In this document: in pieces, positions 17,188 to 25,930 of the stretch
Position numbering within the stretch: the stretch's first letter is position 1
Layout: each line of letters starts with the position of its first letter
Made by a program: the position numbers and the translations under genes
The notes under the pieces: model-generated
Databases searched by the model: none
What the model saw: the letters and a program-made list of their open reading frames with translations, nothing else
Told to the model about the DNA's origin: nothing
Assembly: GCA_017622575.1 (NCBI GenBank)
Contig: JAGAQU010000081.1
Coordinates: forward strand, 1-64,000
Source of the DNA: Lachnospiraceae bacterium
GTDB taxonomy: Bacteria > Bacillota > Clostridia > Lachnospirales > Lachnospiraceae
DNA length: 64,000 bases
Direction of reading: 5' to 3'

Positions 17188-17703
17188 ATGAAAAAAAATT
17201 TGATTTCGATTGTAATTCTTGCACTGTTGGTCGTAAATATTGTGCTTTCGTCCATTACGCTGCTCAGTGTTTCGGGAACCAACAGAAAAACAGCGGCATT
17301 GGTGACAGATATTGCCGCAGCCATCAATCTTGATCTTGGCGGACAAACGGAGGAAGAAAAGCAGGAAGTGACCGTTTCCATGGCAGATGTAGTCACTTAT
17401 GATATTACGGATCTGACAGTTCCCTTAAAGAAAGGGGAAAATGATGAGAAAGAGCATTATGCGATGCTTTCCGTCACTCTTTCCATGAATTCCAAAGATA
17501 AGGATTACAAGACCTACGGGGACTTGTCTGCCAGAGAGAGTCTGATCAAGGGTGAGATCAACGATGCGGTATCTCAGCATACTGCAGATGAGGCACGTGA
17601 GAATTCACATGCGATTGAGGAAGAAATCCTTCAGAGAGTTCAGGCCATGTTTGATTCCCAGTTTATTTATGACGTAACCTTCAGCAGTATTCTCATACAG
17701 TAA
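17188..17703 (+). CDS. fliL: Flagellar basal body-associated protein FliL
   Basis: FliL is a single-pass membrane protein that forms a ring around stators and supports motor function. The 171-residue product starts with a short basic stretch and a membrane helix (about 5-27, LISIVILALLVVNIVLSSI), followed by an extracytoplasmic domain ending in DVTFSSILIQ, the usual FliL ending (strand near the C terminus). It lies between motB and fliM, the standard place. Confidence 0.9.
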   Translation: MKKNLISIVILALLVVNIVLSSITLLSVSGTNRKTAALVTDIAAAINLDLGGQTEEEKQEVTVSMADVVTYDITDLTVPLKKGENDEKEHYAMLSVTLSMNSKDKDYKTYGDLSARESLIKGEINDAVSQHTADEARENSHAIEEEILQRVQAMFDSQFIYDVTFSSILIQ

Positions 17704-17744
17704 ACGGTTTTGGAATCAGACATAAATGAAGGAGGTGAACTTCT

Positions 17745-18725
17745 GTGGGTGAGGTACTGTCCCAAAATGAAATTGATAATCTGCTTGCGGCCCTCAGTAC
17801 CGGTGAACTGGATGTGGAGCAGATGCAGGAAACCGGAGAAAAGCAGGTTAAGGATTATGATTTTAAAAGACCTGCGAAGTTTTCCAAAGAACATCTGCGT
17901 ACACTGGAGATTATCTATGAACACTATGGAAGATTGATTTCCACAAATCTTCCGGTCTATTTAAGAAAGAATATACAGGTAACTGTCAGCAGTTCTGAGA
18001 CAGTGACCTTTTCGGAATTTACCAATGCTCTGTCCAATCCTGTGATTTTGGGAATTGTGGACTTTGTTCCGTTAAATGGTAATATTATTATAGAAATGGC
18101 GGCGAATCTGGGATTTGCCATGATAGACAGAATGCTTGGCGGACCGGGAGTCCCGCTTGAAAAGAACAGGGATTTTTCGGAAATAGAGATGACGATTCTG
18201 GAAAAGCTGATGGTCATTTGTATGCAATTAATGAGGGAACCCTGGAAGAATGTGGTGGATATCAATCCTGTGATGGAGCGGATTGAAACGAATGCACAGT
18301 TTGCTCAGGTAATTGCGCCCAGTGACATGATCGCTATCGTCACCATGAATGTGAAAATCGGTGATGTGGAAGGTCATATGAATATTTGTCTTCCTTTCTT
18401 TACCCTGGAAGATGTGATGGATAAACTGAATACCAAGTATTGGTTTTCTACCATGCAGAAAAATGACAGCCAGAATTATGGCGAACATATTGAAACATTG
18501 ATCAGGAGAATTGACATACCTGTGAAGGCTGTGCTTGGCAAAAGCCAGGTATCGGTCAATGATTTTATCAATCTGCAGCCGGGCGATATCATCCGGCTGG
18601 GAACGGGAGTTTCCTCGGAAATGGATGTATATGTTGGAAATATCAGAAAATTTACTGCGTTACCGGGTTCCAGTCAGGATAAATATGCGGTTCGGATAAC
18701 CAGTGTGATCAGAGAGGAGGAGTAG
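17745..18725 (+). CDS. fliM: Flagellar motor switch protein FliM
   Basis: FliM is the C-ring switch protein that binds CheY-P. The 326-residue product has the N-terminal CheY-binding peptide (VLSQNEIDNLLAAL), a CheC-like middle domain and a C-terminal SpoA domain (VNDFINLQPGDIIRLGTGVS). The start is GTG 17745, 6 nt after GGAGGTGA (17731-17738). The next gene, fliY, follows after 6 bp. Confidence 0.96.
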   Translation: MGEVLSQNEIDNLLAALSTGELDVEQMQETGEKQVKDYDFKRPAKFSKEHLRTLEIIYEHYGRLISTNLPVYLRKNIQVTVSSSETVTFSEFTNALSNPVILGIVDFVPLNGNIIIEMAANLGFAMIDRMLGGPGVPLEKNRDFSEIEMTILEKLMVICMQLMREPWKNVVDINPVMERIETNAQFAQVIAPSDMIAIVTMNVKIGDVEGHMNICLPFFTLEDVMDKLNTKYWFSTMQKNDSQNYGEHIETLIRRIDIPVKAVLGKSQVSVNDFINLQPGDIIRLGTGVSSEMDVYVGNIRKFTALPGSSQDKYAVRITSVIREEE

Positions 18726-18731
18726 TGAGAA

Positions 18732-19997
18732 ATGGATGGAATATTATCGCAGGATGAAATAAATGCACTACTCAGCGGCATGGATCTCTCCGGAGATTCA
18801 GGCAGTGCAGGAACAACAGATACGCAGGAGCCTGTGTCAGGTGTCTCTGACGTGATAGATGAAAGCCTGCTGACAGACACAGAGAAGGATGCCATAGGTG
18901 AAATTGCCAATATCAGCATGGGTTCCTCGGCAACGACTTTGTATTCTCTGGTTAACAGAAAAGTGAATATTACGACTCCTGTTGTCACATTGGCAAACTG
19001 GGATACGGTAATTGGAGATTATCAGAAGCCGTGTGTTTTTATTCAGATCAGATATACGGCAGGACTTGATGGATCCAATATCATGGTTCTCAAGGAACAG
19101 GATGTTAAAGTGATCACTGACCTGATGATGGGGGGCGACGGAAGCAACACGGAGGGAGAGCTTGGAGAACTGCATTTGAGTGCAATTTCCGAGGCCATGA
19201 ATCAGATGATGGGATCGGCAGCAACCTCCATGTCAACCATGCTTGGAAAGATGATTGATATCAGTCCTCCGAAAGCCAGTCTTGTTGATCTGCAGGAGTT
19301 CAGGCAGGGAAGCGATATCGCAGATTTCCTTTCAGGAACTTTTGTAAAGATTTCGTTCCGAATGCAGATTGATGATCTGGTGGACAGCACGATCATGCAG
19401 CTATATCCAATTGAGTTTGCAAAGAGCCTGTATGAGACCTTTATCTCCTCACAAGCGCCCGAACCGGAACCGGTGCAGGAGAGAGAACCGGAACCCTATA
19501 TTCCGCCTGTTGTGGAATCGGCACCTCAGCCGGATATGTCTCAGATGAACAGTCAGATGGGAATGCAGCCGGGTTACGGAATGCCACAGATGGGAATGCA
19601 GCCGGGTTATGGAATGCCACAGATGGGAATGCAGCCGGGTTACGGAATGCCACAGATGGGAATGCAGCCGGGCTATGGAATGCCGCAACCGGATATGCAG
19701 AATATGAATATACAGCCAGCACAGTTCCAGAGTTTTTCAGGAACAGGAAATGTGGTAGCCGGACAGGAAAATATCGGTTTGATCATGGATGTGCCTCTTG
19801 AGGTTACCGTGGAGCTTGGCAGGACCAAAAAATCCATTGCGGAAATTCTTGATTTCGCACCGGGTACGATTATTGAACTGGATAAGATAGCCGGTGAACC
19901 GATAGATGTTTTGGTAAACGGAAAGTTTGTTGCCAAGGGCGAAGTAGTTGTGATTGAAGAAAGTTTCGGCGTTCGTGTAACAGAAATCATAAAGTAA
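18732..19997 (+). CDS. fliY: Flagellar motor switch phosphatase FliY (CheC-FliN fusion)
   Basis: FliY replaces FliN in Bacillota: it forms part of the C-ring and dephosphorylates CheY-P. The 421-residue product has an N-terminal CheY-binding peptide (ILSQDEINALLSGMD), a CheC-like phosphatase domain (about 45-235) with two E-x-x-N active sites (EIANISMG; EAMNQMMG), a low-complexity linker with four perfect-phase 11-residue repeats of the type QMGMQPGYGMP, and a C-terminal FliN/SpoA domain (about 340-421). The repeat linker is longer than needed to join the two domains and its length may vary between strains. Confidence 0.95.
   Translation: MDGILSQDEINALLSGMDLSGDSGSAGTTDTQEPVSGVSDVIDESLLTDTEKDAIGEIANISMGSSATTLYSLVNRKVNITTPVVTLANWDTVIGDYQKPCVFIQIRYTAGLDGSNIMVLKEQDVKVITDLMMGGDGSNTEGELGELHLSAISEAMNQMMGSAATSMSTMLGKMIDISPPKASLVDLQEFRQGSDIADFLSGTFVKISFRMQIDDLVDSTIMQLYPIEFAKSLYETFISSQAPEPEPVQEREPEPYIPPVVESAPQPDMSQMNSQMGMQPGYGMPQMGMQPGYGMPQMGMQPGYGMPQMGMQPGYGMPQPDMQNMNIQPAQFQSFSGTGNVVAGQENIGLIMDVPLEVTVELGRTKKSIAEILDFAPGTIIELDKIAGEPIDVLVNGKFVAKGEVVVIEESFGVRVTEIIK
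19554..19685 (+). repeat. Four tandem 33-bp repeats within fliY
   Basis: Units 19554-19586, 19587-19619, 19620-19652 and 19653-19685 are nearly identical and keep the reading frame; each encodes eleven residues rich in Met, Gly, Pro and Tyr. Only silent changes were noted between units (for example TAC/TAT). Confidence 0.95.
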
Positions 19998-20015
19998 AAG
20001 TATAGGAGAAGAGAG

Positions 20016-20378
20016 ATGACAAAAAATATTTTAGTTGTGGATGATGCAGCATTTATGCGTATGATGATCAAGGACATTCTTACCAAGAACGGGTATAATG
20101 TTACAGGAGAAGCAGAAAATGGTGCAAAAGCATTGGAGAAGTACAATGAGGTAAAACCCGATCTGGTACTCATGGATATCACGATGCCTGAGGTTGATGG
20201 TATTCAGGCTCTGAAGAACATTAAGGCAGCAGATCCTAATGCTAAAGTTATCATGTGTTCAGCTATGGGTCAGCAGGCTATGGTAATTGAATCCATTCAG
20301 GCAGGTGCAAAAGATTTTATTGTAAAACCCTTCCAGCCTGATCGTGTTCTGGAAGCGGTTAAGAAGGTTGTAGGCTGA
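20016..20378 (+). CDS. cheY: Chemotaxis response regulator CheY
   Basis: CheY carries the phosphoryl signal from CheA to the motor switch. The 120-residue single receiver domain has the acidic pair Asp9-Asp10, phospho-acceptor Asp54 in LVLMDITMPE, and the conserved Lys in DFIVKPF. There is no output domain. AGGAGAAGAG precedes the ATG. The position between fliY and fliO is standard for Bacillota; fliY beside it encodes its phosphatase. Confidence 0.96.
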   Translation: MTKNILVVDDAAFMRMMIKDILTKNGYNVTGEAENGAKALEKYNEVKPDLVLMDITMPEVDGIQALKNIKAADPNAKVIMCSAMGQQAMVIESIQAGAKDFIVKPFQPDRVLEAVKKVVG

Positions 20379-20379
20379 T

Positions 20380-20748
20380 ATGCTGCTGACAGGTACGGGT
20401 CGAACTGACAGTTATCTTCAGTTCCTTACCGTTTTGATACTGTTTGTATTTGTTCTGGGAATTACTTGGGTGACCACCAGATGGATTGCCAATTACCAGA
20501 AGGGCAGAACCCTTTCCGGCAATCTTGAGGTAGTGGAAACCCTGCGTATTACAGGAAACAAATTCCTGCAGATTGTGCGGGCGGGTAAAAAGTATCTTGT
20601 CATTGCGGTTGGAAAAGATGAAATACATATGCTGACGGAACTGACAGAGGATGAAGTGACGACGCTGAAGGAACATAATACGCAAAATCCGGATTTTAAA
20701 AGTATTCTTGAAAAACTGAAGAAACAGAATGCAAAAGAGGATGACTGA
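20380..20748 (+). CDS. fliO: Flagellar biosynthetic protein FliO/FliZ
   Basis: FliO assists assembly of the FliP export-gate ring. The 122-residue product has one N-terminal membrane helix (about 10-30, FLTVLILFVFVLGITWVTT) and a small cytoplasmic FliO-type domain (LEVVETLRITGNKFLQIV). It starts 1 bp after cheY and is followed by fliP, the conserved order. Confidence 0.88.
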   Translation: MLLTGTGRTDSYLQFLTVLILFVFVLGITWVTTRWIANYQKGRTLSGNLEVVETLRITGNKFLQIVRAGKKYLVIAVGKDEIHMLTELTEDEVTTLKEHNTQNPDFKSILEKLKKQNAKEDD

Positions 20749-20751
20749 AAA

Positions 20752-21630
20752 TTGGGCAGCACAAAGAAGAAATTTGCCGTAAAGAGAATAAGTAAGATAA
20801 TATGCCTGCTGATCATGGCGGGCATATTGTGTATCATGCCCGGCATGAATGCATCGGCAACAGAAGTGGATTCGAATCTGACAGGGACCACGGATGAGAG
20901 AACCAATATTACGGAGCCGGGGTCTGCGCAGGATGCGGATGATCTTGCAGAATTGAATATAGCAAATACGGTTACGGTAACCTATGATAACGGTAACGGG
21001 CAGATAAACGGTACGCTGCGCATTCTGATCACATTGACGCTGATCGCGCTGGCACCCACGTTGCTGATCATGCTTACCTCATTTACCAGGATCATAATCG
21101 TGCTGCATTTTACAAGGGCAGCATTAAATACCCAAACAGCTCCGCCAAATCAGGTGCTGATTGGGTTAGCTTTGTTTTTGACCTTTTTTGTAATGCGCCC
21201 ATATATGACGCAGATTTATGAGGAAGCCATTGTTCCTATGGAACAGGGAGAAATCGATCAGCAGGAGTTTTTTGAGAGAGGTGTCCAGCCCCTTCGTGAG
21301 TTTATGTACAAGCAGACTCAGAAGGAGGACGTGATGGTCTTTATGGACATCGCCGGTGAAGAGTGGGAGAGCGGTGCCCTTGATGATATTCCCCTGACTG
21401 TCCTGATTCCCAGCTTTATGGTGGGAGAGCTCAGGCAGGCATTTATTATCGGCTTTTTGATTTATATACCATTTATCGTGATAGATATGGTGGTGGCATC
21501 CGCCCTGATGAGCATGGGTATGATGATGCTTCCGCCCACAACCATTTCCATGCCCTTCAAGATACTGTTGTTCGTACTTGCAGACGGCTGGAATCTGATC
21601 ATTGTGGAACTGATCAGAACGTTTCACTGA
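20752..21630 (+). CDS. fliP: Flagellar type III export gate protein FliP
   Basis: FliP is the major ring subunit of the export gate. The 292-residue product has an N-terminal signal peptide (basic start, hydrophobic stretch ending near ASATEV), an extracytoplasmic stretch, and the conserved membrane regions (VLHFTRAALNTQTAPPNQVL; IPSFMVGELRQAFIIGF; MMMLPPTTISMPFKILLF). The likely start is TTG 20752. It overlaps nothing but follows fliO by 3 bp. fliQ and fliR come next. Confidence 0.96.
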   Translation: MGSTKKKFAVKRISKIICLLIMAGILCIMPGMNASATEVDSNLTGTTDERTNITEPGSAQDADDLAELNIANTVTVTYDNGNGQINGTLRILITLTLIALAPTLLIMLTSFTRIIIVLHFTRAALNTQTAPPNQVLIGLALFLTFFVMRPYMTQIYEEAIVPMEQGEIDQQEFFERGVQPLREFMYKQTQKEDVMVFMDIAGEEWESGALDDIPLTVLIPSFMVGELRQAFIIGFLIYIPFIVIDMVVASALMSMGMMMLPPTTISMPFKILLFVLADGWNLIIVELIRTFH

Positions 21631-21681
21631 GAATTCGTATGAGTGCAGGCACTTTCTTGAGAAGAAAGGAATGAATAACAA

Positions 21682-21951
21682 ATGACAGTTAGTGACGTGA
21701 CGGCCATTGCCAGTGATGCATTATTTCTTATTATTAAGGTATCGGCACCGATTCTTCTGGTGTCCCTGATCGTTGGTCTGATAATCAGTATTTTTCAGAC
21801 AGTGACTTCCATTCAGGAGCAGACGCTTACCTTTGTGCCAAAGATCATTGCCGTGTTCCTTACCTTGATCCTGCTGGGAAACTGGGTGCTGACACAGATA
21901 ACGGAGTTTATGAACAGACTATGGTCTAACTTTAGTCTGTATACCAGGTAG
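21682..21951 (+). CDS. fliQ: Flagellar type III export gate protein FliQ
   Basis: FliQ is a two-helix export-gate subunit. The 89-residue product has two hydrophobic segments (about 15-38 and 50-72) and family motifs (SAPILLVSLIVGLIISIFQT, then SIQEQTLTFVPKI). AGAAAGGA precedes the ATG. fliR follows after 5 bp. Confidence 0.95.
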   Translation: MTVSDVTAIASDALFLIIKVSAPILLVSLIVGLIISIFQTVTSIQEQTLTFVPKIIAVFLTLILLGNWVLTQITEFMNRLWSNFSLYTR

Positions 21952-21956
21952 CGGCT

Positions 21957-22742
21957 ATGATAGATTACACATTCACTTATGCGGATCTGGAATATTTTTT
22001 ATTGATCTTTGTGCGGATTACCTGTTTTGTTTATATTGCCCCTTCCTTCAGCATGAGCAATACGCCCAGGAATGTGAGAATAGGACTTAGCTTTTTTATT
22101 TCCCTTTTGATGTATCATGCAGCGCCGAGACCGGAAATTGTTTATGATACACTGATTGGTTATTCCGTTATTGTGATGAAGGAAGCGGTGACGGGACTGC
22201 TGATCGGTTTTGGGGCTAATTTGTGTACAGCGATTGTAGCTTTTGCCGGACAGATTGCGGATATGGAAATGGGTCTTTCCATGGTGAGCCTTTTTGATCC
22301 TGCCACAAAACAGCAGACGACCATCACAGGTGTTTATTATAATTATATGGTACTTTTGCTGCTTACAATCTCGGGTATGCACCGGTATCTGCTCAAGGCA
22401 CTTTCCGAAACCTTTATTCTGATTCCGGTAAACGGAGCTGTCATAAACAGTGAATCACTTCTTCAGTCACTGATAGAATTTATGTCGAATTATATCGTCA
22501 TAGGGTTTCGAATCTGTCTTCCTATTTTTGCAGTGATGCTGATTCTGAATGCAGTTCTTGGTATTTTGGCCAAGGTATCTCCGCAGCTGAATATGTTTGC
22601 GGTGGGTATCCAGATGAAGGTGCTGGTGGGGCTTTGTGTGCTGTTTGTAACAACGGCCATGCTCCCGGATGCTGCAAGCTTTATCTATGACCAGATGAAG
22701 CACATGGTGGTCAGCTTTGTAAAAGTGATGAGCAGTACATAG
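21957..22742 (+). CDS. fliR: Flagellar type III export gate protein FliR
   Basis: FliR completes the FliPQR export gate. The 261-residue product is a polytopic membrane protein with family features: RITCFVYIAPSFS near the N terminus, an EAVTGLLIGFGANL segment and the C-terminal ILAKVSPQLNMFAVGIQMKV block. It starts 5 bp after fliQ and precedes flhB. Confidence 0.95.
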   Translation: MIDYTFTYADLEYFLLIFVRITCFVYIAPSFSMSNTPRNVRIGLSFFISLLMYHAAPRPEIVYDTLIGYSVIVMKEAVTGLLIGFGANLCTAIVAFAGQIADMEMGLSMVSLFDPATKQQTTITGVYYNYMVLLLLTISGMHRYLLKALSETFILIPVNGAVINSESLLQSLIEFMSNYIVIGFRICLPIFAVMLILNAVLGILAKVSPQLNMFAVGIQMKVLVGLCVLFVTTAMLPDAASFIYDQMKHMVVSFVKVMSST

Positions 22743-22756
22743 AATGGAAGGAAACT

Positions 22757-23869
22757 ATGATTTTAGAGTATAATCTGCAGTTTTTTGCAAAGGAAGGTCC
22801 CGGGGGCGAAAAGACCGAGGACCCTACAGCCAAAAAGCTTGAGGATGCCAGAAAAGAAGGACAGGTTGCCAAAAGCAAGGAAATTGCCAACGCATTCGGT
22901 CTTCTCGCATTGTTTCTTCTGATGAAGATCTATGTGGGAAACATGGGAATCAGTCTGACCCAGTGCTTTTCAGGGGTTTACACACAGATTCCGGATGTGA
23001 TACAGATGTACGGCGGAAAAATTCCCGTGGCGGCCATTACCACTCTGATCAAAAGCATGATGCTGCGGATGCTGCTTGTGATTGCGCCTATCCTTGTGGT
23101 CGGTGTGATCGTGGCAATTGTGTGTGATGTCGTACAGGTGAAGTGGAAACCTACCGGGAAACCGTTGCAGCCTAAATTCAATAAGCTGAATCCCATCTCG
23201 GGATTTAAAAGGATTTTTTCCGCCAATTCCCTGATGGAGCTTTTGAAATCCATTGCCAAGATTGGCATTATAGTTTATGTGGCCTATTCTTTTTTGAAAG
23301 ACAAAATCAGTGAAATTTTTTTGTTATATGATATCGGCTTAAATCAGGCCATCGGTCTGATCGGAGAGACGGTGACAGATCTGGGAATCCGTATTTCGGC
23401 GGTTTATATGATCATAGCATTTCTTGACTTTGCTTATCAGAAGCATAAGTTTAAGGAAGATATGAAAATGACCAAGCAGGAAGTGAAGGATGAGTACAAG
23501 AATCAGGAAGGAGATCCCCAGATCAAAGGAAAACAACGACAGCGTATGCAGGAGGCGTCCAGAAGACGAATGATGCAGCAGCTTCCGGAAGCGGATGTTG
23601 TCATCACAAACCCTACTCATTATGCGGTGGCCATTAAATATGATCCTGATAAGTATGATGCCCCTTATGTTCTTGCCAAGGGCGAGGATTATCTGGCACA
23701 GAAAATTAAGGAAATAGCAAGAGAAAATAACGTTGAAATCGTTGAAAATAAACCATTGGCGAGAATGCTTTATGCCAATGTGGATATCGGAGGTCTGGTG
23801 CCTCCGGAATTGTACCAGGCGGTAGCAGAAGTCCTTGCTTTCGTTTATCATTTAAAAGGCAGAGTCTGA
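22757..23869 (+). CDS. flhB: Flagellar export switch protein FlhB
   Basis: FlhB switches export from rod/hook to filament substrates after self-cleavage. The 370-residue product has an N-terminal cytoplasmic segment (GEKTEDPTAKKLEDARKEGQ), four membrane helices, and a C-terminal cytoplasmic domain with the autocleavage site NPTH at 285-288, intact. AGGAAACT precedes the ATG. It lies between fliR and flhA and is the partner of fliK in hook-length control. Confidence 0.97.
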   Translation: MILEYNLQFFAKEGPGGEKTEDPTAKKLEDARKEGQVAKSKEIANAFGLLALFLLMKIYVGNMGISLTQCFSGVYTQIPDVIQMYGGKIPVAAITTLIKSMMLRMLLVIAPILVVGVIVAIVCDVVQVKWKPTGKPLQPKFNKLNPISGFKRIFSANSLMELLKSIAKIGIIVYVAYSFLKDKISEIFLLYDIGLNQAIGLIGETVTDLGIRISAVYMIIAFLDFAYQKHKFKEDMKMTKQEVKDEYKNQEGDPQIKGKQRQRMQEASRRRMMQQLPEADVVITNPTHYAVAIKYDPDKYDAPYVLAKGEDYLAQKIKEIARENNVEIVENKPLARMLYANVDIGGLVPPELYQAVAEVLAFVYHLKGRV

Positions 23870-23896
23870 AGATAAAGGCAGAAAGGAGATGGATTG

Positions 23897-25930
23897 ATGA
23901 AGAAACAGGATATGGCAGTCGCAGCATATCTGGTGGCAGCATTTGCCATGATGATCATCCCCATCCCCAGCTGGCTTCTTGACATTCTTCTGGCATGTAA
24001 TATTGCACTTGGTTTTACGATTCTTTTTACTTCCATGTTTGCGAAGGAGGTGCTGGATATGTCCTTCTATCCCACCATCCTTTTGTTCACTACCATTTTC
24101 AGAATTGCCCTGAACATCTCATCCACCAGATTGATCCTGACAACGGGAGATCCGGGTGATGTGGTGCAGACCTTTGGCAATTATGTGGGTGGAGGCGATC
24201 TGATCGTAGGTGCCATTGTATTTATCATTCTGATCCTTGTGCAGTTTATGATCATCAACAAAGGTTCCGAGAGAGTGGCAGAAGTAACGGCGAGATTTAC
24301 ACTGGATGCCATGCCCGGAAAGCAGATGGCTATCGATGCCGATTTAAATACAGGAGCCATCAATGATGCAGAGGCCAAGAGGCGAAGAGATAAGATTCAG
24401 GAGGAGGCAAGCTTCTTCGGATCCATGGATGGTGCCGTAAAGTATGTAAAGGGAGATGCCACTGCCGGTCTGATCATTACAGCCGTAAACATTGTGGGCG
24501 GTATTGCCATGGGAGTCTTGAGGCGGGGACTTGATTTTTCCACAGCATTGAATACTTATGCGATATTAACCATAGGTGATGGTTTGGTAAGCCAGATTCC
24601 CTCTCTTTTGATTTCACTGTCTACCGGTGTCCTTGTGACGAAGGGCTCCAAGGATGCAGATTTTGGCGCAGTGCTGATCAGGCAGATTTTCGGAGTGCCA
24701 AAAGCCCTTTATATTGTAGGTACTATTATAGCGGCACTTGGTATCCTGACGCCTTTTCCTACATTGATCTTTTTGACACTGGGGCTTTTGATGATCGTCT
24801 GCGGAAGAGTGATCGCAGGAGAAATTGAGACAGCGCAGATTGAGAGCGAAGTGGATCAGGAGGAAGCTGCCGCAGAGGAGATCAGGCAGCCGGAAAATGT
24901 AAACAGCCTGCTTCAGGTGGATCCCATCGAGCTGGAATTCGGTTACGGTATTATTCCTCTTGCCGATGTGAACCAGGGCGGTGACCTTCTTGACCGTGTG
25001 GTTATGATCAGGCGCCAGATTGCACTGGAACTCGGTACGGTTGTGCCGATCATCAGACTTCGTGACAATATACAGCTGAATCCCAACCAGTATATCATTA
25101 AAATAAAAGGAATACAGGTCAGTGAGGGGGAAATCCTTTTTGATCACTATATGGCAATGAATCCCGGGTATGTGGAAGAGGAGATCACGGGTATTCCCAC
25201 ATTTGAGCCATCCTTTCATCTGCCGGCTATCTGGATTACGGAAGGACAGAGGGAGAGAGCGGAGAGTCTTGGATATACAGTGGTGGATCCTCCTTCCATC
25301 ATTGCAACCCATTTGACGGAAATTATCAGACAGCATATCGCCGAACTGCTCACAAGGCAGGATGTACAGAACCTTGTAAATAACTTGAAAGAGTCCAATC
25401 CTTCGCTGGTGGAGGAATTGACTCCCAAGCTTCTTTCTCTCGGGGAGATACAGAAGGTACTGCAAAATCTGCTTAAGGAGGGCATCTCCATCAGAGATCT
25501 CCTGACAATTTTTGAAACCCTGGCAGATTACGCTTCCTCAACAAGGGATACGGATATTTTGACGGAATATGTAAGGCAGAGCTTAAAACGTGCCATTTCC
25601 AATAAATTTTTCCCGACAAATGAGACTACAAGTGTGGTGACACTGGACCCGAAGCTTGAGCAGGAAATTATGGCCAGTGTAAAGCAGACGGAGAACGGTG
25701 CTTATCTGACACTGGATCCGGAGAAAACAAAGGCCATTATGAAATCAGTGGAAACAGAGATTGCGAAGCTGGAAAATCTGGGTAAAAACCCTATCATTAT
25801 TACGTCTCCGATTGTGAGAATGTACTTTAAGCGGCTTACAGAGGATTATTTTAAGGACTTAATTGTCGTATCGTACAATGAGATAGAAAACAATGTTGAA
25901 TTACAGTCTGTAGGAATGGTGACAGCATGA
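23897..25930 (+). CDS. flhA: Flagellar export protein FlhA
   Basis: FlhA forms the nonameric cytoplasmic docking ring and membrane channel of the export apparatus. The 677-residue product has several N-terminal membrane helices, the FHIPEP-family loop with FTLDAMPGKQMAIDADLN, and a large C-terminal cytoplasmic domain from about 330. ATG 23897 is preferred over TTG 23894 because AAAGGAGAT lies 7 nt upstream. The last 4 nt overlap the flhF start (ATGA). Confidence 0.97.
   Translation: MKKQDMAVAAYLVAAFAMMIIPIPSWLLDILLACNIALGFTILFTSMFAKEVLDMSFYPTILLFTTIFRIALNISSTRLILTTGDPGDVVQTFGNYVGGGDLIVGAIVFIILILVQFMIINKGSERVAEVTARFTLDAMPGKQMAIDADLNTGAINDAEAKRRRDKIQEEASFFGSMDGAVKYVKGDATAGLIITAVNIVGGIAMGVLRRGLDFSTALNTYAILTIGDGLVSQIPSLLISLSTGVLVTKGSKDADFGAVLIRQIFGVPKALYIVGTIIAALGILTPFPTLIFLTLGLLMIVCGRVIAGEIETAQIESEVDQEEAAAEEIRQPENVNSLLQVDPIELEFGYGIIPLADVNQGGDLLDRVVMIRRQIALELGTVVPIIRLRDNIQLNPNQYIIKIKGIQVSEGEILFDHYMAMNPGYVEEEITGIPTFEPSFHLPAIWITEGQRERAESLGYTVVDPPSIIATHLTEIIRQHIAELLTRQDVQNLVNNLKESNPSLVEELTPKLLSLGEIQKVLQNLLKEGISIRDLLTIFETLADYASSTRDTDILTEYVRQSLKRAISNKFFPTNETTSVVTLDPKLEQEIMASVKQTENGAYLTLDPEKTKAIMKSVETEIAKLENLGKNPIIITSPIVRMYFKRLTEDYFKDLIVVSYNEIENNVELQSVGMVTA

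Noticed and set aside
19554-19685. CRISPR-like array
   Set aside because: Repeats are directly adjacent without spacers and keep the fliY reading frame.
24614-25465. 283-codon open frame on the - strand over flhA
   Set aside because: Opposite conserved flhA sequence, with Cys/His-rich composition and no ribosome site.
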